A program made the translations under genes and the position numbers. Source: Opitutaceae bacterium (GTDB taxonomy: Bacteria; Verrucomicrobiota; Verrucomicrobiae; Opitutales; Opitutaceae). From it: DNA of 11,524 nt. This document shows, piece by piece, positions 1 through 6,555 of this stretch (within the stretch, counting starts at the first letter, position 1; every line of letters starts with the position of its first letter). The notes beneath the pieces are model-generated. The model was given only the letters and a program-made list of their open reading frames with translations, was not told the origin of the DNA and ran no database searches. The DNA is taken from NCBI GenBank assembly GCA_031266495.1, contig JAISAX010000327.1:1-11524 (forward strand), given 5' to 3'.

Positions 1-97
1 TCTCGCTCCGGCTGATCTCCTCGCCATGCGCGCTCCTCTCCTTCATCCAAGCATCCTCCTTCTCCCTCCTGTCTTCCTCGACTCTCTTATGGGTCAA
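1..97 (-). other. Pyrimidine-rich left edge with a short open frame running off the window
   Basis: On the minus strand a frame stays open from a TTG near 97 to the left edge. It reads a very charged peptide (HKRVEEDRREKEDAWMKERS and onward) of about 32 codons. A purine-rich GGGAGG lies about 12 bases before the TTG. This could be the start of a divergent gene with a coiled-coil N-terminus. An open frame this short is also common by chance in GC-rich DNA, and the + strand is simply CT-rich here. No product can be named. Confidence 0.18.
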
Positions 98-135
98 GTT
101 CTCTCTGGACCTCCCGAAACGACGAAAAATTGCCG

Positions 136-166
136 TTGACGCGCTCGCGGCCAGATGTCTGGTTAA
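136..166 (+). promoter_or_regulatory. Possible promoter for rpsU
   Basis: TTGACG at 136-141 is a good -35 match. The -10 candidates 17 to 19 bases downstream (TGGTTA at 160-165 or GGTTAA at 161-166) are poor. The position, about 35 bases before the rpsU start, is sensible. No other promoter-like sequence stands out between 98 and 199. Confidence 0.25.
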
Positions 167-199
167 CCGCTTTCACTTTTACCGACCGTCGTTTCCAAC

Positions 200-397
200 A
201 TGCCCATCGAAATCAAAATCCGCAAAAACGAGCCAGTTGACCGGGCCATCCGCCGCCTGAAAAAGAAGCTCGAACGCGAGAACGTCATCAAGGATGTCCG
301 TGCCAAGCGCTACTTCGAAAAACCCTGCGAGCGCCGCCGTCGCAAGGAAAAGGTCCAGGCCTTTACCCAGATGCTCCGCCGCCGTTACGCCGAATAA
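200..397 (+). CDS. rpsU: 30S ribosomal protein bS21
   Basis: This is a small, strongly basic protein of 65 residues, the usual bS21 length. It sits on the small ribosomal subunit near the 3' end of 16S rRNA and takes part in translation initiation. The N-terminus (MPIEIKIRKNEPVDRAIRRLKKK) has the family pattern of a short beta-like start followed by a basic helix. The middle carries the family-typical KRYFEKPCERRRRK segment (about residues 36-49), and the end is an arginine-rich tail. The ATG at 200 is the natural start. The bases before it are pyrimidine-rich and contain no Shine-Dalgarno sequence. The gene stands alone and is closed by an intrinsic terminator 31 bases after the stop. Confidence 0.96.
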   Translation: MPIEIKIRKNEPVDRAIRRLKKKLERENVIKDVRAKRYFEKPCERRRRKEKVQAFTQMLRRRYAE

Positions 398-427
398 GCG
401 GATAACTTTTTATTCATGAAATGTGCA

Positions 428-455
428 AACGCTCCCTGCCGGGGAGCGTTTTTTT
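428..455 (+). terminator. Intrinsic terminator of rpsU
   Basis: A perfect 9-bp stem, AACGCTCCC (428-436) with GGGAGCGTT (442-450), encloses the 5-base loop TGCCG. An uninterrupted T run covers 449-455. It lies just downstream of the rpsU stop and reads in the same direction. The rest of 398-610 shows no convincing gene. Confidence 0.9.
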
Positions 456-610
456 GCGTTTTCGCGGCTTGAAATGACCCGGCCCGCCTGGTTGCGTTGC
501 CACTTTGAAAAACCCGCTGCCGGATCCCTGCCACAGCCATCGAAAAGGAGAAGATTGCAAAAAGAATGCAATTTCTTTTCGGTGTCTTCATCTGTCCGCT
601 CTTTAATTTT

Positions 611-1561
611 GTGAAACCGACTCTCGCTCTCTCTACTTGCTGGAATTCCTTTCGTCACAACGATGGGTACGGGATGCTCAGGGAGATAGCCGATCTGGGT
701 TTCAGCCATGTCGAGCTCAGCCATGGCATCCGGTTGCTGCTGGTGCCGGGCATCCTGCGGGCGCTCGAGGAGGGGATGATCCAGGTCCGTTCAATCCACA
801 ATTTCTGTCCGCTCCCCACGAGTGTGAACCAGGCGGCGCCCAACCTGTTCGAGCCTTCGTCGCGGGACCGGCGCGAACTGGACCAGTGGCTGCGGTACAC
901 GCTGCGTTCGATCGATTTTGCCGTGCAGGTCGGGGCGTCCGTGATGGTGACGCATCTGGGCCGCGTGCGGTTTTTCTGGATGTCGCCGGGACGCCGTCTG
1001 AAAGCGTTCCTGCGCTCTTCCTCCGATACGGAGATGGCGACGAACGAGCGTTACCAGGCGTTGCTGAAAAAATCCTGCGCAAAACTGCGCGCCAGAATGG
1101 TGCCGTTCTGGAATCAGGTCATCAAGAGCCTGAACGAGGTGCGGGCCTACGCGCTGGAAAAAAACATCCTGATCGGTTGCGAGAACCGCGAGCGGTTCGA
1201 GGAACTGCCGCTGGACGATGATTTCGACACGTTGTTCGAGGCGCTGGTGAAGCCGTCGCCTTGCGGGTACTGGCACGACACCGGCCATGCGGAGATCAAG
1301 CGCAGCCTGGGTTTGCTCGATCACAAAAAACACCTGGAACAGAACGCCGGTCGCACGCTCGGCTTCCATTTGCATGACGTGGACAGCAATGGCCGCGATC
1401 ACCAGCCCGTGGGCGCGGGAAGGGTCGATTTCGACATGATCAGCGGTTTCTGGAAACCGGAGCACAGGCTGACGCTGGAGTTGAGTCCGCGCGTATCGCC
1501 TGGCGATATCCGCACCTCGCGCGAACGCGTGCTCGGCCTGATCGAAAAACGGTTCGGCTGA
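611..1561 (+). CDS. Sugar phosphate isomerase/epimerase-like TIM-barrel protein
   Basis: The protein belongs to the xylose-isomerase-like TIM-barrel superfamily (also called AP endonuclease 2 family), metal-dependent enzymes acting on sugars or related polyols. Candidate metal ligands lie at the expected strand ends, numbered from an ATG at 566: Glu206 in GCENRE, His237/Asp238 and His241 in YWHDTGHAE, His268/His270 in GFHLHDVD, and Glu305 in LTLELSP. The substrate cannot be told. Two starts are possible. ATG 566 has AAGGAG 15 bases upstream, which is too far for a normal Shine-Dalgarno, and would add a hydrophobic leader of 15 residues. GTG 611 begins at KPTLALSTCW, the first barrel strand, so I prefer it (316 residues). 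No signal peptide is expected for this fold. It is not obviously in an operon. A large inverted repeat follows its stop directly, and mutY converges from the other side. Confidence 0.82.
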   Translation: MKPTLALSTCWNSFRHNDGYGMLREIADLGFSHVELSHGIRLLLVPGILRALEEGMIQVRSIHNFCPLPTSVNQAAPNLFEPSSRDRRELDQWLRYTLRSIDFAVQVGASVMVTHLGRVRFFWMSPGRRLKAFLRSSSDTEMATNERYQALLKKSCAKLRARMVPFWNQVIKSLNEVRAYALEKNILIGCENRERFEELPLDDDFDTLFEALVKPSPCGYWHDTGHAEIKRSLGLLDHKKHLEQNAGRTLGFHLHDVDSNGRDHQPVGAGRVDFDMISGFWKPEHRLTLELSPRVSPGDIRTSRERVLGLIEKRFG

Positions 1562-1562
1562 G

Positions 1563-1720
1563 GCGTGTGGCACGGGCGTCCTGACGCTTCGCTAATGAAG
1601 AATGCAGAATGAAGAATGGGCCGATCCCTGCGGAAACCGAAGCTCCTGCACCTCATTCTGCATTCTGTATTCGTCATTCTTCATTAGCGAAGCGTCAGGA
1701 TGGATGCCCGTGCCACGCCG
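1563..1720. repeat. Large imperfect inverted repeat with REP-like ends (MITE-like)
   Basis: The arms share a perfect 26-base match: TCCTGACGCTTCGCTAATGA and six further bases at 1579-1604, reverse-complemented at 1675-1700. Outside this core the match continues with small gaps through GTGGCACGGGCGTCC (1567-1581) and GGATGCCCGTGCCAC (1702-1716). Inside, both arms carry several AGAATG-type short repeats around a central non-palindromic stretch (about 1620-1655). No open frame of interest lies within. It fills almost the whole gap between two convergent genes and could also act as a bidirectional transcription barrier. Confidence 0.8.
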
Positions 1721-1745
1721 CCTCTCGCGTAACATCAGTTGACAG

Positions 1746-2810
1746 TTACCCGAGGAGTTCGCTGACCCAGCGCCGGTGCGGGCCGGAGAGCGTGATGGTG
1801 TCGAGTGTGGCGAGTGGCACCCAGACAAGCCCCGGCGGGCAGGTGGCGGGCGAGAGGACCGGCGCGGGCGGGGAGGCGAGGCCGCGGATCGTCTCGGTGA
1901 TCGCGTAGCGGGTGATGCCGCGTTTTTTCTTCGCGAGAATGTGCGGCGCGGCCGTGGCGAGGGCGGCTGGCGCGAGGTCGAGGTGTTCGGCGGAGGGGAG
2001 TTCGTGGAGGCCGGCGAACCGGCGTGAGCCGGCGGCGGCGCGGTGGAGCAGGAGTTTCCGGTCATGCACGCACCACAGGCGATCGACGCTGAGGGCCGTG
2101 ATGGTTTTGGCGGCGAGCCGCGGATATCTTTCAGTCGATCCCGGAGCGCCTTCGCACCGGGCGGCGCAGAAGGTGAGGACCGGGCAGACGGTGCAGAGCG
2201 GATTCTGCCGGTGGCAGACGGTGGCGCCCAGCTCCATCATGGCCTGGTTGTGGTTGCCCGGGTCGCACGGATTGAGCAAGGCGTCGGCGAGCGGGGCGAA
2301 GGCTTTGGAGGCGGTGGCGCTGTCGCGAAATTCCGTGGCATCGGCGGTAAGGCGAGCGAGGATACGGACGACATTGCCGTCAACGACCGCCGCCTGTTCG
2401 CCGAAGGCAATGCTGGTGATGGCGGCGGAGGTGTAGGGTCCGATGCCCGGCAGGGCGAGCCATGCGTCGCGTGTCCGCGGGGGGGTGGGCAGCAGGGCGA
2501 GAGCGCGGGCGAGTTTGTGGAGGTTGCGCGCGCGGGTGTAGTAGCCGAGTCCTTCCCAGTTCCTGAGCACGCGGTCCTCGGGCGCAGCGGCGAGGGCGGA
2601 AAAATCGGGAAACGCCTCCAGCCAGCGGGCGAAGTAGGGGAGCACGGTCTTGACCTGGGTTTGTTGCAGCATGAATTCGCTGACAACCGTTTTGTAGAGC
2701 GAGGGCGTTTCGCGCCAGGGCAAGGCGCGCCGGTGGACGCGATACCAGGAAAGCAGGGCGTCTTGAAAACCACCGGCCCGGGCGGCGATGAGAGCGGCGG
2801 AGTCGTTCAC
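1746..2810 (-). CDS. mutY: A/G-specific adenine glycosylase MutY
   Basis: MutY removes adenine mispaired with 8-oxoguanine, a base-excision repair step that prevents G:C to T:A mutations. The 354-residue length fits the family. The helix-hairpin-helix domain shows SEFMLQQTQV with catalytic Glu45, the LPGIGPYTSAAI hairpin (about 120-131) and VVDGNVVRILAR with catalytic Asp144. The 4Fe-4S loop is intact, C199-x6-C206-x2-C209-x5-C215. The C-terminal part (about 240-354) is the weakly conserved Nudix-like domain that reads 8-oxoG. The start is a GTG, since no in-frame ATG precedes the catalytic helix, and no Shine-Dalgarno is visible. It begins 35 bases after the binding-protein gene on the same strand, so co-transcription is plausible without an obvious functional link. 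Confidence 0.95.
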   Translation of the reverse strand: MNDSAALIAARAGGFQDALLSWYRVHRRALPWRETPSLYKTVVSEFMLQQTQVKTVLPYFARWLEAFPDFSALAAAPEDRVLRNWEGLGYYTRARNLHKLARALALLPTPPRTRDAWLALPGIGPYTSAAITSIAFGEQAAVVDGNVVRILARLTADATEFRDSATASKAFAPLADALLNPCDPGNHNQAMMELGATVCHRQNPLCTVCPVLTFCAARCEGAPGSTERYPRLAAKTITALSVDRLWCVHDRKLLLHRAAAGSRRFAGLHELPSAEHLDLAPAALATAAPHILAKKKRGITRYAITETIRGLASPPAPVLSPATCPPGLVWVPLATLDTITLSGPHRRWVSELLG

Positions 2811-2845
2811 GCAGCGTTCGGTATTTCAGGTTTTCAGGCTTTCGT

Positions 2846-3742
2846 TCAGAGCGTTTCGAGCTCGAAAACGAGTTCGTTGCGCACGGAGACCGGCAGGGGG
2901 ACAAAACCGGCGGCAGTCCACATCTTTTCGGCATCCTCGCTCAGGAGTTCGCGGAGGACGGGCCGGAGTCTGGCCGCGTCTTCCTTCCGGAAAACGAACT
3001 GGACGGGCAGACGGAAGGGGTAGGTGCCGGACTGGAGATTTTCGGGCGTGGGCGCGTAGGCGGTGTCTTCCCGGCTGCGCGAGACGAGGAGCACCTTGAT
3101 AGCGGGCGTCGTGGCCTGCGAGGCGAGCGGGAGGATGGCGATGCCGCTTTCGTCGCCGACGAGGCGGGCGAGCGCGGCGGCGGCGGTGTCGACGACCGTG
3201 ACGGTGGACTTGAGCGCGTGGTCGCCTCCCGCAGAGGCGGTGGCGAGGGCGAGTTCGCTGGTGAGGCTGGAGCGCTGGCTGATGGCGATGGGGCGGATGG
3301 TGCGCTGTGCCTGGACGCCGGGGACGCCGAGATCGGCCCAGCGGCGGATGTTGGTCGTCTCGCTCTGGTTGTAGATGCCGGCGAGCTGGTCGAAGGTGAT
3401 CTGGTTGAGGGAGGCGCCGGATTCGCAGATGGCGATGACGGCGGTCTGCCAGGCGGCGGGACGAGTGATGAACCGGTCATCGGGTTTGGGGCTGAGCGGG
3501 CCGATGACCGCGATGGCGAGGTCGGCTTCATTGTTCCGGAGCGCGAGCAGGGCGGCGGTGCTGCCCTTGAAGCCGAGTTCGAGCTTGAGGTCGTTGCGTT
3601 GGGCAAAGGAGGTGAGTTCGCGCGTCATTTCTGCGGCAAACATATCGGAGCCGGCGATGCGGATCTGGCTCTGGCCGGGGAGTTTGACGGGAAGAGCAAG
3701 AGCGGTGGCAACGAGGCAGGTGAACAGGGATCGCAATAACAT
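2846..3742 (-). CDS. PstS-like periplasmic substrate-binding protein
   Basis: This 298-residue protein looks like a phosphate-type ABC-transporter binding protein (PBP-like domain). The N-terminus MLLRSLFTCLVATALALPV is a typical Sec signal peptide, with cleavage likely around residues 20-26. Family features are the first ligand loop IAGSDMFAAEMT (29-40), GSTAALLALRNNEADLAI (60-77), the ITFDQLAGIYN segment followed by RRWADLG (115-139), and SGTYPFRLPVQFVF (238-251), which corresponds to the YPLSRPL region of PstS. No pstCAB or phoU genes are in the window, so the partner transporter is unknown. It may serve phosphate or another oxyanion, or act in sensing rather than uptake. The ATG start has no Shine-Dalgarno. 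The upstream region has a 12-G tract. Confidence 0.85.
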   Translation of the reverse strand: MLLRSLFTCLVATALALPVKLPGQSQIRIAGSDMFAAEMTRELTSFAQRNDLKLELGFKGSTAALLALRNNEADLAIAVIGPLSPKPDDRFITRPAAWQTAVIAICESGASLNQITFDQLAGIYNQSETTNIRRWADLGVPGVQAQRTIRPIAISQRSSLTSELALATASAGGDHALKSTVTVVDTAAAALARLVGDESGIAILPLASQATTPAIKVLLVSRSREDTAYAPTPENLQSGTYPFRLPVQFVFRKEDAARLRPVLRELLSEDAEKMWTAAGFVPLPVSVRNELVFELETL

Positions 3743-3943
3743 TCGGGATGCGAGCGAATCGTATGTTGGCGTGCAGGCAAATGGAAAGAAGACATTACCT
3801 GCAAGGAGCCTGGGGCTTGGGGGGGGGGGGAGTGGAGTGCCGAGGCGTGGTGTGTGTGCAGGGGAGGGGACAGGACAGGAAGTGCAAAAATGCCCATCTG
3901 GAGAGGGGGCGGGGAGGAAGTTTGTTTTTTGTCAGAAAAAACC
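3743..3943. other. G-rich intergenic spacer with a 12-G tract
   Basis: No gene is visible between the binding-protein start and the tRNA promoter region. The + strand is strongly G-rich, with G runs at 3812-3815 and 3819-3830 (12 bases), and further runs around 3862-3871 and 3904-3914, plus a GTGTGTGTG stretch. Four or more G tracts in a row give quadruplex potential on the + strand. The divergent promoters for the minus-strand binding-protein gene and the plus-strand tRNA must lie in or near this spacer. Confidence 0.6.
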
Positions 3944-3973
3944 TTGCCAGGGTCGGGCGGCGTTACCTAACTC
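3944..3973 (+). promoter_or_regulatory. Possible tRNA-Arg promoter
   Basis: TTGCCA at 3944-3949 is an acceptable -35, and an 18-base spacer leads to TAACTC at 3968-3973 as a weak -10. The stretch between the -10 and the tRNA is GC-rich (CTCGCGGCTCG), like the discriminators of stringently controlled stable-RNA promoters. The tRNA 5' end lies 22 bases downstream. An A run at 3936-3941 sits just upstream of the -35. Confidence 0.35.
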
Positions 3974-3995
3974 TCGCGGCTCGTCAGTCTGAAAC

Positions 3996-4072
3996 GCATC
4001 CGTAGCTCAATTGGATAGAGCATCTGACTACGGATCAGAAGGTTTGGGGTTCGACTCCCTACGGATGCGCCA
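3996..4072 (+). tRNA. tRNA-Arg, anticodon ACG
   Basis: A complete cloverleaf can be folded. The acceptor stem pairs GCATCCG (3996-4002) with CGGATGC (4062-4068). The D-arm contains AGCTCAATTGGATAGAGC. The anticodon stem TCTGA/TCAGA encloses CTACGGA with anticodon ACG at 4030-4032. The T-loop is in GGGGTTCGACTCCC. The discriminator base is G4069, and CCA is encoded at 4070-4072. ACG, with A34 normally edited to inosine, reads CGU, CGC and CGA arginine codons. The 3' end abuts a tyrosine-recombinase remnant, as expected when a tRNA gene serves as an attachment site. Confidence 0.97.
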
Positions 4073-4078
4073 CTCTTT

Positions 4079-4118
4079 AACAGGCCGCTAACCAACAGGT
4101 TAGTGGCCTGTTTGCTTT
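4079..4118 (+). terminator. Hairpin terminator after tRNA-Arg
   Basis: A 14-bp stem, AACAGGCCGCTAAC (4079-4092) with GTTAGTGGCCTGTT (4099-4112), has one G-T pair and the loop CAACAG. It is followed by TTTGCTTT. It begins six bases after the encoded CCA, so it plausibly ends the tRNA transcript. It may have arrived with the integrated element, since it lies on the element side of the tRNA. Confidence 0.75.
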
Positions 4119-4174
4119 CCGGAATCTGAGGGAATCAGGTCTGGCCGGACGAAAATAACCCTCCATGTTTGATC

Positions 4175-5401
4175 ATGTTTTGCCTTGCCAACGCATCAGC
4201 TTTCGCATCGGAAAAACATCAAAAAACGCATCAAATCACCAAGCCCAGAGCCAATAATTCTGATGACCGTTACCTCGATTTCAACCGTCTCCCGAAGATC
4301 TACTTTCGCATGTTGGTGGAGGGTCCGAAGGGGCCGGTGAGGATCTACCAGTCGCTGGGGCAGATCGACGTGGAGACGGCGCGCCGGGTGCGGGATGCGC
4401 TGGTCGAGACGCTCAACGGTGCCGTGACGTGTGCCCGGCTCGGCATCGATCTGCCCGCGATGGGTGAGATGGCAGTGCGGTTTGGCGTGGAGGGTCTGCT
4501 CGATCGGCTGGGCGTGATCGGCAAGCGCAAGGGTGTGGCGTCGATCGGCGATGTGATCGCGGCTTTCATGGCTGATGCCCCGGGCCGGAATATCGACACG
4601 GAGACGGGCTCGAGCGGGTACAAGGCGATCTCCGCGTTGCGGCTGGTCATCCGGACTGTACATGGCGAGGCCGCGACGACGAAGGGACCGGCGTCCGTGG
4701 CGGCCGCGCGGACGACGGCGGCGAGCACGGTCAACCAGGCCCGCATGGTCGTCTCGGAGCGGGCGATGACGGGCAAGGCGATGCGGGCTCTGCGTCTGCC
4801 GGATTTGGCGAAGTTTCGGGCGTGGAAGCCGGACGGCACGACGCGGCGGCTCCGCAAGCCGGTGGACGACCTGACGCTGGCGCGGCTGCGGTCGGCGATG
4901 GATGATGCGTGGTTTAACCATCCGGCTCGGTGGCTGGCGGCAACGTTGTGCGGTAACTTGGGGTTGCGGCGCGGATCGGCCGTGATGGCGCGGTGATCAT
5001 GGGTGCTGCTGGTGGGCGGCGAGCGGCGTATCTTCGTGCTGGATACCGACGAGGCCGCGCCTAAGGGCAACGAGTATTCGGTGCGCATTGAGGAGAGCGT
5101 GTGGGCGGACATGTGCGAGCTGCGCGGCGACAGCGCCGGCGACTACATCGTGCCGGGCGCGAACCGGAAAGAGCGGGATGCGGTTTTCGAAAAAAACGTG
5201 TCGTGGCTCCGCGGGCTCGGGCTGAACGTGAACAAGCCCAACCACGAGCTGCGGGCGATCTTCGCGCAGGCGATGGGCCGGGCGCACGGCAAGCAGGCCG
5301 CGTCGGACGCGCTAGGGCATGGGATTACAATTGCCGAAAGGAGCGCGCCAAATCACAAACGTAGTGTCGAAAATCAGCCATCAAATTATGCAACGTGCTG
5401 A
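4175..5401 (+). pseudogene. Tyrosine recombinase/integrase, interrupted by an in-frame TGA
   Basis: The frame encodes a phage-type tyrosine recombinase. The first part has a basic N-terminal region and a probable core-binding domain, and ends at the first catalytic arginine motif, GNLGLRRGSA. A TGA at 4994-4996 stops it, and the same frame continues without a shift through SWVLLVGGERRIFVLDTDEAAPKG. That segment looks like the beta-hairpin with the catalytic lysine. It goes on to NHELR (His at 5243-5245, Arg at 5252-5254) and SDALGH (His at 5318-5320). The break fits a single TGG to TGA change. The nucleophilic tyrosine expected about nine residues after LGH is absent; the sequence there reads GITIAERSAPNHKR and ends at 5401. 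The start is uncertain (TTG 4169, ATG 4175 or ATG 4310). I infer that the gene is dead; the downstream part could only be made by restart at GTG 5003. Confidence 0.8.
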
Positions 5402-5480
5402 TTCACAACACCTGTTCCTTTCCAGCTGACGAACTTGGGTTAGCATGCGGATTTTTCAAATCTGACGATGCCCTTCAGCA

Positions 5481-5502
5481 GGGGCAAGGGCAGGGGCAAA
5501 GG
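5481..5502 (+). repeat. Short GGGGCAA-type repeat tract
   Basis: Four G tracts (5481-5484, 5488-5490, 5493-5496, 5501-5502) are separated by CAA, CA and CAAA. The unit reads roughly GGGGCAAGGGCA. It lies about 77 bases beyond the purC stop and could form a two-layer G-quadruplex. Apart from this, 5402-5578 has no gene and no clear intrinsic terminator for purC. Confidence 0.6.
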
Positions 5503-5578
5503 CAAACCCGCATGGCAGACGCGAAGACTGCTTTTGCCCGCCGCTTTTGTGTTTTCGGGGATGTTTTGCGTGCCGGGT

Positions 5579-6496
5579 TCAGCCGAGCAGGTTTTTCAGC
5601 GCGGCGAGGTATTTTTTTTGCGTGTTGCGAATGACCTCGGCGGGAAGCGCGGGCGCGGGAGGAGTCTGGTCCCACTTGATGGCCAGGAGGTAGTCGCGGA
5701 CGTATTGCTTGTCGTAGCTCGGCGGTGACTGGTCGGAGGCGTACTCGTCGGCGGGCCAGTAGCGGGAGGAATCGGGCGTGAGGATTTCGTCGATGAGGAC
5801 GAGGTTGCCGGCGGCGTCGGTGCCGAATTCGAACTTCGTGTCGGCGAGGATCATGCCGGCCTTCGCCGCCTTGTCGTGACCGAGTTGATACAGGGCGAGG
5901 CTGGCATCCTTGACTTTTTTGTAGAGCGCGGGGCCGACGATGGCCGCGCCCTGTTCGTCGTTGATGTGCTCGTCGTGTTTGCCTTTGGGGGCCTTGGTCG
6001 TGGGTGTGAAGAGGGGTTGCGGGAGTCGTTCGGCCTGGCGGAGGCCGGCGGGCAATTTGTGGCCGCAGACTTCACCGGTCTTTTTGTAGGCGGACCAGCC
6101 GCTGCCGGCGAGGTAGCCGCGGACAATGCATTCGATGGCGAGGGGTTTCAGTTTCCGGACGATCATCGAGCGGAGCTGGATGTCGCGGCTGGTGATGCCG
6201 CGGCGGGCGAACTCGGCGGCCTGGTCGGGGAGCAGGTGGTTTTCGATGATGCCGGCTTGCGCGGCCTGGGCGAACCACCAGTTGCTGATCCGGGTGAGGA
6301 TGATGCCTTTGCCGGGGATGCCGTCGGGGAGGATAACGTCGAACGCGGAGAGGCGGTCGCTCGCGGCGATGAGGAGGGCGTCGCCGAGATCGAAGTTCTC
6401 ACGGACTTTGCCGGTGGCGATTTTCGGGAACGGAAGTCCGTCGATGGTGGTGACGGCCTGGGCGGGAAGGGCGTTGGCGATTTCAGCAGAGGTCAT
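5579..6496 (-). CDS. purC: Phosphoribosylaminoimidazole-succinocarboxamide synthase (SAICAR synthase)
   Basis: PurC condenses CAIR with aspartate using ATP, a late step of IMP synthesis in the cytoplasm. At 305 residues it is the longer form, like the yeast ADE1 enzyme, rather than the roughly 240-residue E. coli type. Family motifs are KIATGKVRENFDLG (25-38), the ATP-site segment IAASDRLSAFDVILPDGIPG (43-62), IECIVRGYLAGSGW (121-134), LADTKFEFG (217-225) and DEILTPDSSRYW (236-247). The ATG at 6496 begins MTSAEIANAL and fits the family N-terminus. The same frame stays open far upstream across argD, but that stretch is only a GC-driven shadow. It follows argD by 59 bases on the same strand, so it may be the last gene of an argB-argD-purC unit. 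No Shine-Dalgarno is visible, and a poly-C tract (minus strand) lies 15-28 bases before the start. Confidence 0.96.
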   Translation of the reverse strand: MTSAEIANALPAQAVTTIDGLPFPKIATGKVRENFDLGDALLIAASDRLSAFDVILPDGIPGKGIILTRISNWWFAQAAQAGIIENHLLPDQAAEFARRGITSRDIQLRSMIVRKLKPLAIECIVRGYLAGSGWSAYKKTGEVCGHKLPAGLRQAERLPQPLFTPTTKAPKGKHDEHINDEQGAAIVGPALYKKVKDASLALYQLGHDKAAKAGMILADTKFEFGTDAAGNLVLIDEILTPDSSRYWPADEYASDQSPPSYDKQYVRDYLLAIKWDQTPPAPALPAEVIRNTQKKYLAALKNLLG

Positions 6497-6510
6497 TGGA
6501 TGATGAATAC

Positions 6511-6524
6511 GGGGGGGGAGGGGG
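6511..6524. repeat. Interrupted poly-G tract before purC
   Basis: Eight Gs (6511-6518), one A, then five Gs (6520-6524) on the + strand, read as C on the purC sense strand. The tract ends 15 bases from the purC start, so it occupies where a ribosome-binding region would normally sit. Confidence 0.7.
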
Positions 6525-6555
6525 AGGACGGTCTGTCGCGGTTTGGCGAAGTGGT

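Larger units (their letters stand above)
4073..5460 (+). mobile_element. Remnant of a tRNA-integrated element
   Basis: A recombinase-like gene reading away from the 3' end of a tRNA is the usual layout of an integrated phage or genomic island. Here only the decayed integrase and a short lower-GC tail (about 5325-5470) remain before the purC end. I searched by eye for a second copy of the tRNA 3' end (TTCGACTCCC or ACGGATGCGCCA) between 5320 and 5578 and saw none. The right border is therefore an estimate, and attR is either lost or outside the window. Confidence 0.5.

Noticed and set aside
5003..5401. Separate gene starting at GTG 5003
   Set aside because: It lacks an N-terminal domain and begins in the middle of the recombinase catalytic domain, in frame with the upstream part.
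5453..5462. Right attachment site near GCATGCGGAT
   Set aside because: Similarity to the tRNA end (CGGATGCG) is only a few bases and the order is wrong.
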